Below are positions 34,407 through 41,975 of a stretch of DNA of 64,000 nt, piece by piece. How positions within the stretch are numbered: the stretch's first letter is position 1; every line of letters begins with the position of its first letter. Source of the DNA: an uncultured Pseudomonadota bacterium (GTDB lineage: Bacteria; Pseudomonadota; Gammaproteobacteria; Steroidobacterales; Steroidobacteraceae); assembly GCA_903884105.1 (NCBI GenBank), contig CAISDJ010000060.1, forward strand, positions 1-64,000, given 5' to 3'. Below the pieces are notes generated by a model. That model had not been told where the DNA came from. It saw only the letters and a program-made list of their open reading frames with translations, and did not search any database. Made by a program: the position numbers and the translations under genes.

Positions 34407-34438
34407 ACCATATATGGTCGGAGCGGACCATATATGGT
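34407..34438. promoter_or_regulatory. Two 12-bp palindromes, probable operator
   Basis: accatatatggt occurs twice, at 34407-34418 and 34427-34438, each a perfect palindrome, with centres exactly 20 bases apart (two helical turns, same face). They lie 28-59 bases before the ATG at 34466 and about 100 bases from the divergent FlhC-like start. Together with the spacer they form a larger imperfect dyad (tatggtcggagcggaccata). A dimeric regulator binding co-operatively, possibly controlling both genes, is the natural reading. Confidence 0.7.
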
Positions 34439-34465
34439 TAACAACATGGATTGTTGGGGTTACGG

Positions 34466-35119
34466 ATGACCATGAAAACGACAGAGAGTGATGCCAGTGC
34501 GGAACGCATCCTGCCCGGCGGCGCGGTCGCGGAGCTGGTCAGGCTGAACAGGGACTACCTCGACCTGATCATTGCGAGTCCGGGCGACAGTCCGGTTCCG
34601 TTGCCGCTCGTTGTGCTGCAGGGGTTGCGAGCGGCGTCGGCCGAGGCACTGGATGCGATGGCCGCCTGCAGCTACGGCTTGTTCGTGCTCGACACGCTGC
34701 GCGTGGGGCCAGCCGACGCCCCGCAGGCCACGTACGTCAAGGATCCGGTCGCCGAGCGCTACGGCACCGGTTTCCCCGAAGGCGGGGCATGGCCCGCCTT
34801 CACGATGGCTGCGCTGTCTTTCGCGTGGCAACTGAGCCGCCAGAACCTGATGTCGGTCCGCATCATGCTGGGCTTGTCCGGGACGGCCGCGGCCTCCATG
34901 GCCGCAATGGATCCGTGGAAACTGCGGAGCATCGCTGCGCGCCAGGCCTTGCCGCTGCAGCCGCGATGGAGCCGCAACCCGTGCTTCTGGCCGGATTTGC
35001 TGCGCTCCGCCGGTGCCCTTGACCCCTTGAGGCTGGACCTCGCGAAGCTCCTTGGCATGCAGTTACTGGCGGCCGACCTGCACCCCTGGCAAGGCAGTCC
35101 CGGGCGACGACGGGGCTAG
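34466..35119 (+). CDS. Uncharacterised protein with FlhD-like repeats
   Basis: 217 residues, cytosolic and helical. Residues ~115-168 follow the FlhD pattern: hydrophobic helix with LSRQ, then RIMLGLSGTAAASMAAMDPW and a helix ending PRW, equivalent in spacing to the FlhD segment ...RLGINEEMATTLAAL...FRF as I remember it. Residues ~22-78 (AELVRLNRDYLDLI ... LQGLRAASAEALDAMAACSY) look like a second, more divergent copy. Identity is low and the assignment rests on pattern and on the FlhC-like neighbour. Starts at 34466 or 34472. Conserved as a protein; no other domain seen. Confidence 0.55.
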   Translation: MTMKTTESDASAERILPGGAVAELVRLNRDYLDLIIASPGDSPVPLPLVVLQGLRAASAEALDAMAACSYGLFVLDTLRVGPADAPQATYVKDPVAERYGTGFPEGGAWPAFTMAALSFAWQLSRQNLMSVRIMLGLSGTAAASMAAMDPWKLRSIAARQALPLQPRWSRNPCFWPDLLRSAGALDPLRLDLAKLLGMQLLAADLHPWQGSPGRRRG

Positions 35120-35181
35120 CGCGCGTCACGAGACGGCAGGCCAGCCAGCGCCTCCCCGGATCGTGATAGTCTGCGCCCCCC

Positions 35182-36120
35182 ATGAAAGCCCTGTCACTGC
35201 GTCAGCTCACCAAGACCTACAAGAACGGTGTTGAGGCCCTCAAGGGCATTGATCTGGACGTGCACGAAGGCGATTTCTTCGCGCTCCTCGGACCCAACGG
35301 CGCGGGCAAGACCACGGCGATCGGTATCGTCACGTCACTCGTCAACAAGACCAGTGGCAAGGTCGAGGTCTTCGGCTACGACCTCGACACCCAGCTCGCA
35401 TATGCGAAGTCCTGCATCGGCGTCGTGCCGCAGGAGATCAACTTCAACCAGTTCGAGTCGGTTTCCACGATCCTGCTGAACCAGGCGGGCTTCTACGGCA
35501 TCCCGCGGCCCGTCGCCCGCGATCGCGTCGAAAAGTACCTGACGCAGCTGCAGCTGTTCGAAAAGCGCAATTCAGTGTCGCGCAGCCTGTCGGGCGGCAT
35601 GAAGCGCCGACTGATGATTGCGCGCGCGCTGATCCACGAGCCGCGCCTGCTGATCCTCGACGAGCCGACCGCCGGCGTCGACATCGAAGTGCGCCGTTCG
35701 ATGTGGGAGTTCATCAAGCAGATCAACGTCGCTGGCACGACGATCATCCTCACGACGCATTATCTCGAGGAAGCGGAAACGCTGTGCCGCAACGTCGCGA
35801 TCATCGACAAGGGCCGCATCATCGAGAACGACAGCATGAGCCGTGTGCTGCGCAAGCTCAGTGTCGAGGTCTTCGTGCTGAGCCTGAAGAATCCGCTGAC
35901 GCAGCTGCCGGATCTGCCCGGATACCCCATGACCATGACTGACGACCACACGCTCGAGATCGAGGTGTCGAAGGAGCAGAGCCTCAACGACATCTTCACG
36001 CGCCTCACCGCGCAGGACATCGGAGTCGTATCGCTCAAGCCGAAGACCAACCGCCTCGAGGAGTTGTTCATGCGACTCGTCGAAGGACCGAAGCCGGCTG
36101 CCGGCGGAGGTGCCCGGTGA
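35182..36120 (+). CDS. yadG: ABC transporter ATPase YadG
   Basis: 312 residues. Walker A GPNGAGKTT, Q-loop VVPQEINFNQFESV, signature LSGGMKRRLMIARAL, Walker B LLILDEPTAGVDIE, switch H in LTTHYLEEAE. The ABC-2 (drug/O-antigen type) subfamily and pairing with a YadH permease identify it. Its substrate has not been established. The next gene overlaps its stop (GTGA). Confidence 0.92.
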   Translation: MKALSLRQLTKTYKNGVEALKGIDLDVHEGDFFALLGPNGAGKTTAIGIVTSLVNKTSGKVEVFGYDLDTQLAYAKSCIGVVPQEINFNQFESVSTILLNQAGFYGIPRPVARDRVEKYLTQLQLFEKRNSVSRSLSGGMKRRLMIARALIHEPRLLILDEPTAGVDIEVRRSMWEFIKQINVAGTTIILTTHYLEEAETLCRNVAIIDKGRIIENDSMSRVLRKLSVEVFVLSLKNPLTQLPDLPGYPMTMTDDHTLEIEVSKEQSLNDIFTRLTAQDIGVVSLKPKTNRLEELFMRLVEGPKPAAGGGAR

Positions 36121-36920
36121 GCACGCAGGTCGCTCCGGTGAGCCAGGGTCGCTTTCGCACCGACCTGATCGGTTTCAACACCATCATCCTCCGCGAGTTC
36201 AACCGGATCATCCGCATCTGGGGGCAGACACTGGTACCTCCGGCCATCACGGCCACGCTGTACTTCGTCATCTTCGGCCGCCTCATCGGCGGCCGGATCG
36301 GCGACATGGGTGGCTACACGTACATGCAGTACATCGCGCCCGGCCTGATCATGATGTCGATCATCACGAACTCGTACGGCAACGTCGTGTCGTCGTTCTT
36401 TGGTGCGAAGTTCGGCAAGCACATCGAGGAGCTGCTCGTTTCTCCGCTGCCCAACTGGCTCATCGTGACCGGCTACATGTGCGGCGGCATGGTGCGCGGC
36501 CTGCTCGTCGGCGGGCTGGTGGCGGTCATCGCGCTGTTCTTCACCCACTTCCACGTCGCGCACCTGCTGGTGGTGCTGTCAGCCGTGCTGCTGACGTCGA
36601 TCGTGTTCGCGCTTGCGGGCATGATCAACGCGATCTTCGCGAAGAACTTCGACCAGATCACCTTCATCCCGACGTTCATCCTGACCCCGCTCACGTACCT
36701 GGGCGGTGTGTTCTATTCCATCGCGCTGCTTCCGGGCTGGGCACAGGGCGTCACTCACGCCAATCCCATCCTCTACATGGTCAACGCCTTCCGCTACGGG
36801 TTCCTCGGCGTGTCCGACGTCAATCTCGGCGTGGCCTACGGCATCATGATCGGGTCGGCTGCAGTACTGTTCGTCGCCTGCGTCTGGCTGCTCGAGCGCG
36901 GCACGGGGACGAGGGAATAG
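36117..36920 (+). CDS. yadH: ABC-2 type permease YadH
   Basis: 267 residues, six predicted helices. The ABC-2 family box ITFIPTFILTPLTYLGGVFY and the N-terminal REFNRIIRIWGQTLVPPAIT are typical of YadH. GTG start at 36117 overlapping the yadG stop. The 3' end converges on the YdbL-like gene, with a unit-repeat hairpin between. Confidence 0.92.
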   Translation: MSTQVAPVSQGRFRTDLIGFNTIILREFNRIIRIWGQTLVPPAITATLYFVIFGRLIGGRIGDMGGYTYMQYIAPGLIMMSIITNSYGNVVSSFFGAKFGKHIEELLVSPLPNWLIVTGYMCGGMVRGLLVGGLVAVIALFFTHFHVAHLLVVLSAVLLTSIVFALAGMINAIFAKNFDQITFIPTFILTPLTYLGGVFYSIALLPGWAQGVTHANPILYMVNAFRYGFLGVSDVNLGVAYGIMIGSAAVLFVACVWLLERGTGTRE

Positions 36921-36925
36921 GCCAT

Positions 36926-37021
36926 GGCGATCAGCGACTGGCGACAAGCGATTAGCAGGATTTCTGGAATGCCTGCTGGCTTGTCTCCGAGCCAATCGCC
37001 AATCGCTAGTCCCTTATCGCC
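36926..37021. repeat. Imperfect hairpin built of GCGATTGGC-like units
   Basis: The left arm (36926-36959, ggcgatcagcgactggcgac...) and right arm (36991-37021, gccaatcgccaatcgctagt...) are complementary at about two thirds of positions over 31 bases. Each arm is itself a degenerate tandem repeat of a gcgattggc-type unit. It lies in the 116-base space between the convergent yadH and ydbL-like genes, where it could end transcription from either side. Confidence 0.65.
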
Positions 37022-37036
37022 AGGATCGGCGCCCCG

Positions 37037-37642
37037 CTACTTCTGCTTCCAGACGCCGCTGCCGTCCTTGTAATACCAGCCGCCGGTGGCCCGTTCTACC
37101 CAGCGCTGCGCGAAAGTCTTGCGGATGTCCCCCTCCCATTCCGGGTGACCGTTGGCCTTCGCAATCTCGCGATACAGGTTGCCGCGGTCCGAGTTCTCAT
37201 CGGTAACCAGCCTGCGCGCACCGTTGCGTTCCGGCAGCGGAACGAGGTTCTGGTCCCGCACCTCAATCAATCCATCGTTCGTGAAGCCGACCGCACCCGA
37301 GTCGTAGTAGGCCTTGAGCTGGGCGTGCCGCGCTTCCATCGACTGCGTGATGGTGCGTACCTGCGGAGTCGCGATATTCAGGTCGGCCTGCGCCTCTGCC
37401 GAGGGAATGAAGAACCCGAGCACCGAGCCGACGGCGGCGAGCAGCATGCGGGGCGCAGGCGCAGCCAATGAGGCTTGCGGACGGTTCTCCGGCGTTGGCT
37501 TCTTCGCCGGTCCCCAGACATCTTCGATGATGCGATCGGCGGCCTTCTCGGCGGCGGCAGCCGGGAAGTACACGTTGATGGTGACGCACGCCGACAGGAA
37601 CAGGCAGAGCGCGGCGAACTTGACCGGGATGTAGCGACGCAT
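37037..37642 (-). CDS. YdbL-like lipoprotein (DUF1318)
   Basis: 201 residues. Lipoprotein signal ending LFLSAC, then TINVYFPAAAAEKAADRII, the DUF1318 opening; later SMEARHAQLKAYYDSGAVGF, NDGLIEVRD, LVTDENSDRGNLYREIAKAN and FAQRWVERATGGWYYKDGSG. E. coli YdbL works with YdbH and YnbE in lipid transport between membranes. It is longer than E. coli YdbL because of an insertion (~55-85) that includes a hydrophobic stretch. Downstream of ydbH on the same strand; no YnbE-like gene is seen between. Confidence 0.82.
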   Translation of the reverse strand: MRRYIPVKFAALCLFLSACVTINVYFPAAAAEKAADRIIEDVWGPAKKPTPENRPQASLAAPAPRMLLAAVGSVLGFFIPSAEAQADLNIATPQVRTITQSMEARHAQLKAYYDSGAVGFTNDGLIEVRDQNLVPLPERNGARRLVTDENSDRGNLYREIAKANGHPEWEGDIRKTFAQRWVERATGGWYYKDGSGVWKQK

Positions 37643-37706
37643 GGATATCTCCTGACGAAGCGGCAGACTGTAGCCTATCGTTGTCCCGTTAAACGGGGGC
37701 TGAATT

Positions 37707-37820
37707 GGAAGGGGATAGGGGATAGGGGATAGGGGATAGGGGATAGAACAGACGCCTTCAAAAGTTCTTTCTTCACGATCCCCTATCCCCGATCCCCTAT
37801 CCCCTATCCCCTATCCCCTT
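37707..37820. repeat. Hairpin of tandem GGGGATA units
   Basis: Five exact copies of ggggata fill 37711-37745; after a 32-base spacer the complement (tatcccc with two variant units) runs to 37820. Both arms are about 40 bases. It lies between the ydbH-like stop and the ydbL-like start, exactly where ynbE would be expected, and would put a strong stem between the two cistrons. It has the same design as the repeats at 31048, 36926, 41841 and 44346 but a different unit. Confidence 0.85.
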
Positions 37821-37840
37821 CTCTCCTCCCTGCTTCCCGA

Positions 37841-39970
37841 TCACTCGACCACCGGCCCGTCAGACTCCATGATCGCCCGGATCTGCGCCACGAGGCGCGG
37901 CCAGTCGACCTGAGGGGCGTTGCCAATGACGTTGATCCGTGGCAGGCCGCGGCCCTTCACCAGATAGTAGCCCCCCTTGGGCGCGGGATCGATCCCGTCC
38001 ATGAGGCAGATTTCCTTGTCGAGCCGGCATGAGATGCCGAGCTTGGCGTAGTTGAACTCCTCGAAGAACTTCATGAACCCGCCCGACAGTGCGGCACCGA
38101 CTCCTGCGCCGCCGCCACCCAGGTTGCCGATGTTCTGCACCGCGCGCTGGCTGATCCTGTGGCGGGAGCGGTCCTCAGGCGGCGTGTACAACCGTGCATC
38201 GAACTCGACCGGCATCCAGTCGAACAGCACGAGTTCGTTGACGTAGCCCGACAGCCGCCCGGTGATGCGGCCGAAGGAGAAGGCCGACGTCACCTGCTCG
38301 AGGTCGAGGTTGAAGATGTCGATGCTTGAGTACAGTCGCGGCCAGTCGCCGAACGGATCCTCGAGCCGCAAGTCGCTCACTTCGAGCCGGCCGTCGAAGA
38401 CCCGTGCCTGCAGCGTCGTGGAAAGCGTGAGCACGCCGCCTTGCAGCTGCAGGTCGGAAATGCGCCCGCCAAGTTGTCCGCCGAACTCAGGCCAGCCGAA
38501 GGCCCGGGACAGGCGCTGCAGGCTCAAGGGCACCAGATTCGCGTCGAGCGCAAACGCCATCTCGGGCAGCCCTGCGTTGCGGACGGCGAAGCGGTCAAGT
38601 TCAAGCGCCCCATCAAGCAGCGGAATGCGTGCCGGCTGCAGCAGTTCGATATCCCGGTTCGCCGTGCGGAATGCGAGCGTCGTCGCGCCGACATCAAGTC
38701 CGAACAGCAGGCCACCCTCCAGCGTCAGTCGTGATTCCGGTGCAACCGGGTTGGTCGCGCCGCCCTGCCAGTGCACCTCCCCGTTCATTCCGTAGAGCGC
38801 GAGTTTTCCGGTGCGGTTATCCGCCGAGACAGAGGCGAAGACGAGGTCTGCCTGCCGAGGCTCGCTCTCGCTGATGACGATGTGTCCTGCCACAGTGCCA
38901 GCGGTTTCAAGGGCCTTGAAGGCCGTGGCGAGCAGGAAAGGTTGCAGATAACTCGCATAGGCGCCGGGGAGCGTCAGGCGGTCGATGACGACATCCAGCT
39001 GCTTGACCAGCGTTTCGCCGCTGCGTGCGAGGTTGGCCGAGCCGTGTGCGATGACCGTATCGCGATGATTGACCGTGAAGGAGGTCAGGTCGATGCCCCC
39101 GTCGGCAAGCCAGGCGCCCTCGGTGCTCGCATCGATGGCATGAATCCCGAAATCAAGGAATACGGGCTCGGCATACGCCTGGCCGTGGCTGCTGTGCGCG
39201 TCGATGGAAAACTCCCAGCGGTCGCTGCGACGGTCGAGCCGGCCGCCCACCGTCAGCGCCAGCTTGTCACTCGCCAGCGTGCCGCCCTCGTTCCCGATCG
39301 TCAGATCGGCGAGCTCCGCGTCGAACTCGACTGACTGAGGAACCTTGCCTCGCCCTTCCGCCTGCAGATTGACCGTCACGACACCCGTACCCGTGATTCC
39401 AGGCAGCGGCACGGACCATTGCTTCGCCAGTGACTGCAGCTTGTCGACCGTGACGCCCTTGAGGTGTGCTCCAGCCGACCAGGCCTGGCCGCGCAACGAA
39501 CCCTGGACCTGAGCGACACCGTCGCCGATCCGCAGGCCCTCGATTTGCACATCAAGCGCGCCGCTCGCAGGTTCGTAGGTCACTGCGGCGTGGAACTGCT
39601 GTCGGCCCAACGTCGGGACGACTGCGTCGATGCTGGCTCGTGCGCAGCGGATACGACGGGCCTCCAACGTGAACCCGGGGCAGTCGACTCGGACGTTGCG
39701 CAGCGGTTCGGCGATGCCGGCCAGCGTCATCGATGCGGCGGTGAGGTGAGCGGTACGTGCCTTGTCCCGCGCGGAGGCCAGGGGCACTTCCATGCGCAGA
39801 TCCCGCAGCACCCACCCGTCGCCGGCAATGCGTGCGGCGGCGAACGTCGTCGACTCGATGGCCGCGACGACAGGAGGCAACAGCACCAGCCAGAGAAGAA
39901 GGCCAAGCCCTCTGCAGCAGGTCACGCGAGCGCTGCGGTCATTGTCAATTTTACAGTTGCCCTTTGTCAT
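37841..39970 (-). CDS. ydbH: YdbH-like AsmA-family lipid-transport protein
   Basis: 709 residues. A membrane anchor near the N-terminus (LGLLLWLVLLPPVVAAIE) is followed by long AsmA-like beta-rich repeats. The C-terminal domain has the YdbH signature: RISQRAVQNIGNLGGGGAGV, FFEEFNYAKLGISCRL, GYYLVKGRGLPRINVIGNA and VDWPRLVAQIRAIMES. In E. coli YdbH, TamB and YhdP share the job of moving phospholipid to the outer membrane. Start ATG 39970 chosen; a GTG a few codons later is possible. Confidence 0.85.
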   Translation of the reverse strand: MTKGNCKIDNDRSARVTCCRGLGLLLWLVLLPPVVAAIESTTFAAARIAGDGWVLRDLRMEVPLASARDKARTAHLTAASMTLAGIAEPLRNVRVDCPGFTLEARRIRCARASIDAVVPTLGRQQFHAAVTYEPASGALDVQIEGLRIGDGVAQVQGSLRGQAWSAGAHLKGVTVDKLQSLAKQWSVPLPGITGTGVVTVNLQAEGRGKVPQSVEFDAELADLTIGNEGGTLASDKLALTVGGRLDRRSDRWEFSIDAHSSHGQAYAEPVFLDFGIHAIDASTEGAWLADGGIDLTSFTVNHRDTVIAHGSANLARSGETLVKQLDVVIDRLTLPGAYASYLQPFLLATAFKALETAGTVAGHIVISESEPRQADLVFASVSADNRTGKLALYGMNGEVHWQGGATNPVAPESRLTLEGGLLFGLDVGATTLAFRTANRDIELLQPARIPLLDGALELDRFAVRNAGLPEMAFALDANLVPLSLQRLSRAFGWPEFGGQLGGRISDLQLQGGVLTLSTTLQARVFDGRLEVSDLRLEDPFGDWPRLYSSIDIFNLDLEQVTSAFSFGRITGRLSGYVNELVLFDWMPVEFDARLYTPPEDRSRHRISQRAVQNIGNLGGGGAGVGAALSGGFMKFFEEFNYAKLGISCRLDKEICLMDGIDPAPKGGYYLVKGRGLPRINVIGNAPQVDWPRLVAQIRAIMESDGPVVE

Positions 39971-40163
39971 GAACCTGGCGCAGTTCGGCGGCATACCGGG
40001 GGGTGCAAAGTTCCGCACCGCACCTAGCTTGTTGCCACGGCCGCGAACGCGAATTCCACCGCTGCGGGCTGGCGCAACTGTTGTACTCTAGCGGACCTGA
40101 GGCTGCCCCGGCGACGATGCGACAGGGGGCGTCCGCACTCCGTTGGCAATTAGGATCTTCATC

Positions 40164-41006
40164 ATGCGCTACGTAAGAACTGTCGGACTCGCGGCTGTGC
40201 TGGCACTGGCTGCGGGATGTGGCCAGAAGTCTGCCGAGCAGGCCGAGGCGACCGCACCCGCTGCTACTCCCGTTGCTCCCCAAACCGACGCACCGGCCGC
40301 GATCGCCGCAGCGATCGCGAGCACCGGTCGTCTGATGGGCGACACAGACGAGGATGCTCGCCGCCATCCGCAGGAAGTGCTTGAGTTTCTCGGCGTGGAA
40401 CCCGGCATGCGCGTGCTCGACTTCGGTGCCGGCGGTGGGTATTACACCGAACTGCTGTCCCGCGTCGTGGGTGCGGACGGCACCGTCGTTGCCTATAACG
40501 ATGGCCTGTATACGAAGCTCTTCGGCCCGCGACTCAACGAGCGCCTGAACGGCGGCCGCCTGGCGAATGTGAAGCCTCTCGTGGCGGAAGCCAACGACAT
40601 CACCCTTGAGCCCGGTGAGCTGGATGCGGCGCTCTTCGTGATGTCCTATCACGACCTGTTCCACCGCCCGGAGGGCGCCGCCGCCGCAGTCGATGTCCCG
40701 AAGGTTGTTGCCAAGGTGTTCGGTGCGCTGAAGGCGGGGGGCATCGTGCTCGTTCAGGACCATGCAGCCAACGCGGGTTCGGAAGTCGTCGAGGCGGCCA
40801 ACAGCCTGCATCGCATCGATCCCGAAGCGGTAAAGAGCGGTTTCACGGCTGCAGGCTTTACATTCGATGGCGCAAGCGCGGTGTTTGCGAATCCTGCGGA
40901 CGATCACTCGAAGATGGTGTTCGATCCGGCAATTCGCGGCAGCACGGACCGCCTGATGTTCCGTTTCCGCAAGCCGCTGCCGGTCGATGCGCCGCGCGCG
41001 GAATGA
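40164..41006 (+). CDS. Lipoprotein with SAM-methyltransferase fold
   Basis: 280 residues. The N-terminus is a lipoprotein signal (AAVLALAAGC) and an Ala/Pro/Thr-rich linker. The rest is a class I methyltransferase fold: motif I VLDFGAGGGYYTELLSRVVG, acidic end of strand 2 in AYNDG, GIVLVQDHAANAG near strand 5. Export is odd, because SAM is a cytosolic cofactor; either SAM is not the ligand or the protein is no longer a methyltransferase. The next gene is a paralogue, 35 bases downstream. Confidence 0.75.
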   Translation: MRYVRTVGLAAVLALAAGCGQKSAEQAEATAPAATPVAPQTDAPAAIAAAIASTGRLMGDTDEDARRHPQEVLEFLGVEPGMRVLDFGAGGGYYTELLSRVVGADGTVVAYNDGLYTKLFGPRLNERLNGGRLANVKPLVAEANDITLEPGELDAALFVMSYHDLFHRPEGAAAAVDVPKVVAKVFGALKAGGIVLVQDHAANAGSEVVEAANSLHRIDPEAVKSGFTAAGFTFDGASAVFANPADDHSKMVFDPAIRGSTDRLMFRFRKPLPVDAPRAE

Positions 41007-41041
41007 TCCACACAGCAACGCAAGTTACAGGGGATTTCACG

Positions 41042-41824
41042 ATGACGATTCAGAAACGCTTACTCGCGCTGGCGGGCATTTGCATGCTGGCAGCTCTGCC
41101 TGCCGTTGAGGCCGCCGGTCCCGCGAACTCTGCCGCCATCAAGGCGGCGCTCGCCAGCACCGAGCGCCTGCCTTCCGACAGCGCGGAGGATGCCTGGCGC
41201 CAGTCTGCCGCGGTGCTTGAGGTGCTGGGCGCACGCCCGGGCATGAAGGTGGTCGACGTGGGCGCGGGCGGCGGGTATTTCACCGAGCTGCTGTCTCGCG
41301 TGGCCGGTCCGCAGGGTTCGGTCACCACGCAGAATCCCACCGGCTTCGTGACCCGCCTGACTGCGCGGCTCGAGGAGCGCTACGGCAAGAATCGGTTGCC
41401 GAACGTGGTGCGTCTTGAGGGCGACCCGATGGTGCTCCCCGCAAATGCCTACGATGCGGCTCTGATCGTCAACTGGTACCACGACCAGTACAGCCCCCGC
41501 GCGCAGACGATCGGCGGCGGTCCGGCCACGCCGGCCGGTCCCGGGCCCTTCGTTGCTGAAGTGTTCAAGTCCCTGAAGAGCGGCGGTGTCGTCGTCGTTC
41601 AGGATCACACGGCCAATGCCGGTGGCGATCCGATGGATGTCGGGACTACCATCCACCGCGTGGATCCGGAGCAGGTGAAGAAGGACTTCGCCGCAGCGGG
41701 CTTCAAGTTCGATGGCGAGAGCAACGCGCTGCGCAATTCAGAGGACGATCACAAGGTACGCGTGCACGAGCAGGGCATGCTGCACAAGACGGATCGTTTC
41801 ATCCTGCGCTTCCGCAAGCCCTGA
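41042..41824 (+). CDS. Exported SAM-methyltransferase-fold paralogue
   Basis: 260 residues; signal peptide MTIQKRLLALAGICMLAALP cleaved after VEA. It aligns along its length with the preceding lipoprotein: ASTERLPSD, VVDVGAGGGYFTELLSRVAG, VVVVQDHTANAGGDP, IHRVDPEQVKKDFAAAGFKF, DRFILRFRKP. The pair is a tandem duplication in which one copy became a lipoprotein and the other soluble. aggggat precedes the start. A unit-repeat hairpin follows. Confidence 0.78.
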   Translation: MTIQKRLLALAGICMLAALPAVEAAGPANSAAIKAALASTERLPSDSAEDAWRQSAAVLEVLGARPGMKVVDVGAGGGYFTELLSRVAGPQGSVTTQNPTGFVTRLTARLEERYGKNRLPNVVRLEGDPMVLPANAYDAALIVNWYHDQYSPRAQTIGGGPATPAGPGPFVAEVFKSLKSGGVVVVQDHTANAGGDPMDVGTTIHRVDPEQVKKDFAAAGFKFDGESNALRNSEDDHKVRVHEQGMLHKTDRFILRFRKP

Positions 41825-41840
41825 TCCTGCAGCGAAGTGC

Positions 41841-41945
41841 CAAGGAAGCGGGGAAGCCGCAGGAAGTGCAGGAAGCCAGGGTCGTTCCCGACTGCCCGTG
41901 GCCCGTTCTGACTTCCATGGCTTCCCGGCTTCCATTGCTTTCTGG
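41841..41945. repeat. Imperfect hairpin built of GGAAGC units
   Basis: The left arm (41841-41880, aaggaagcggggaagccg...) is a series of ggaagc-type units; the right arm (41908-41945, ctgacttccatggcttcccg...) is the complement with altered spacers. The unit is the same as at 31048-31167. It sits between two plus-strand genes and separates the methyltransferase pair from the response-regulator gene. Confidence 0.65.
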
Positions 41946-41975
41946 TGTTCCCGACGGCTTTCCGCTCCCTGACCT

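Noticed and set aside
34407-34438. The palindromes contain CC(A/T)6GG, identical to the eukaryotic CArG box.
   Set aside because: The region is clearly bacterial and between two bacterial regulator genes; the match is a chance result of an AT-core palindrome.
37707-37820. Tandem GGGGATA units considered as a CRISPR array or telomere-like repeat.
   Set aside because: The unit is 7 bases without spacers and is followed by its own complement, so it is a hairpin-forming inverted repeat.
40164-41824. Treating the methyltransferase pair as a toxin-antitoxin or defence module.
   Set aside because: Both have export signals, both are paralogous, and no nuclease, specificity or antitoxin-like partner is present.
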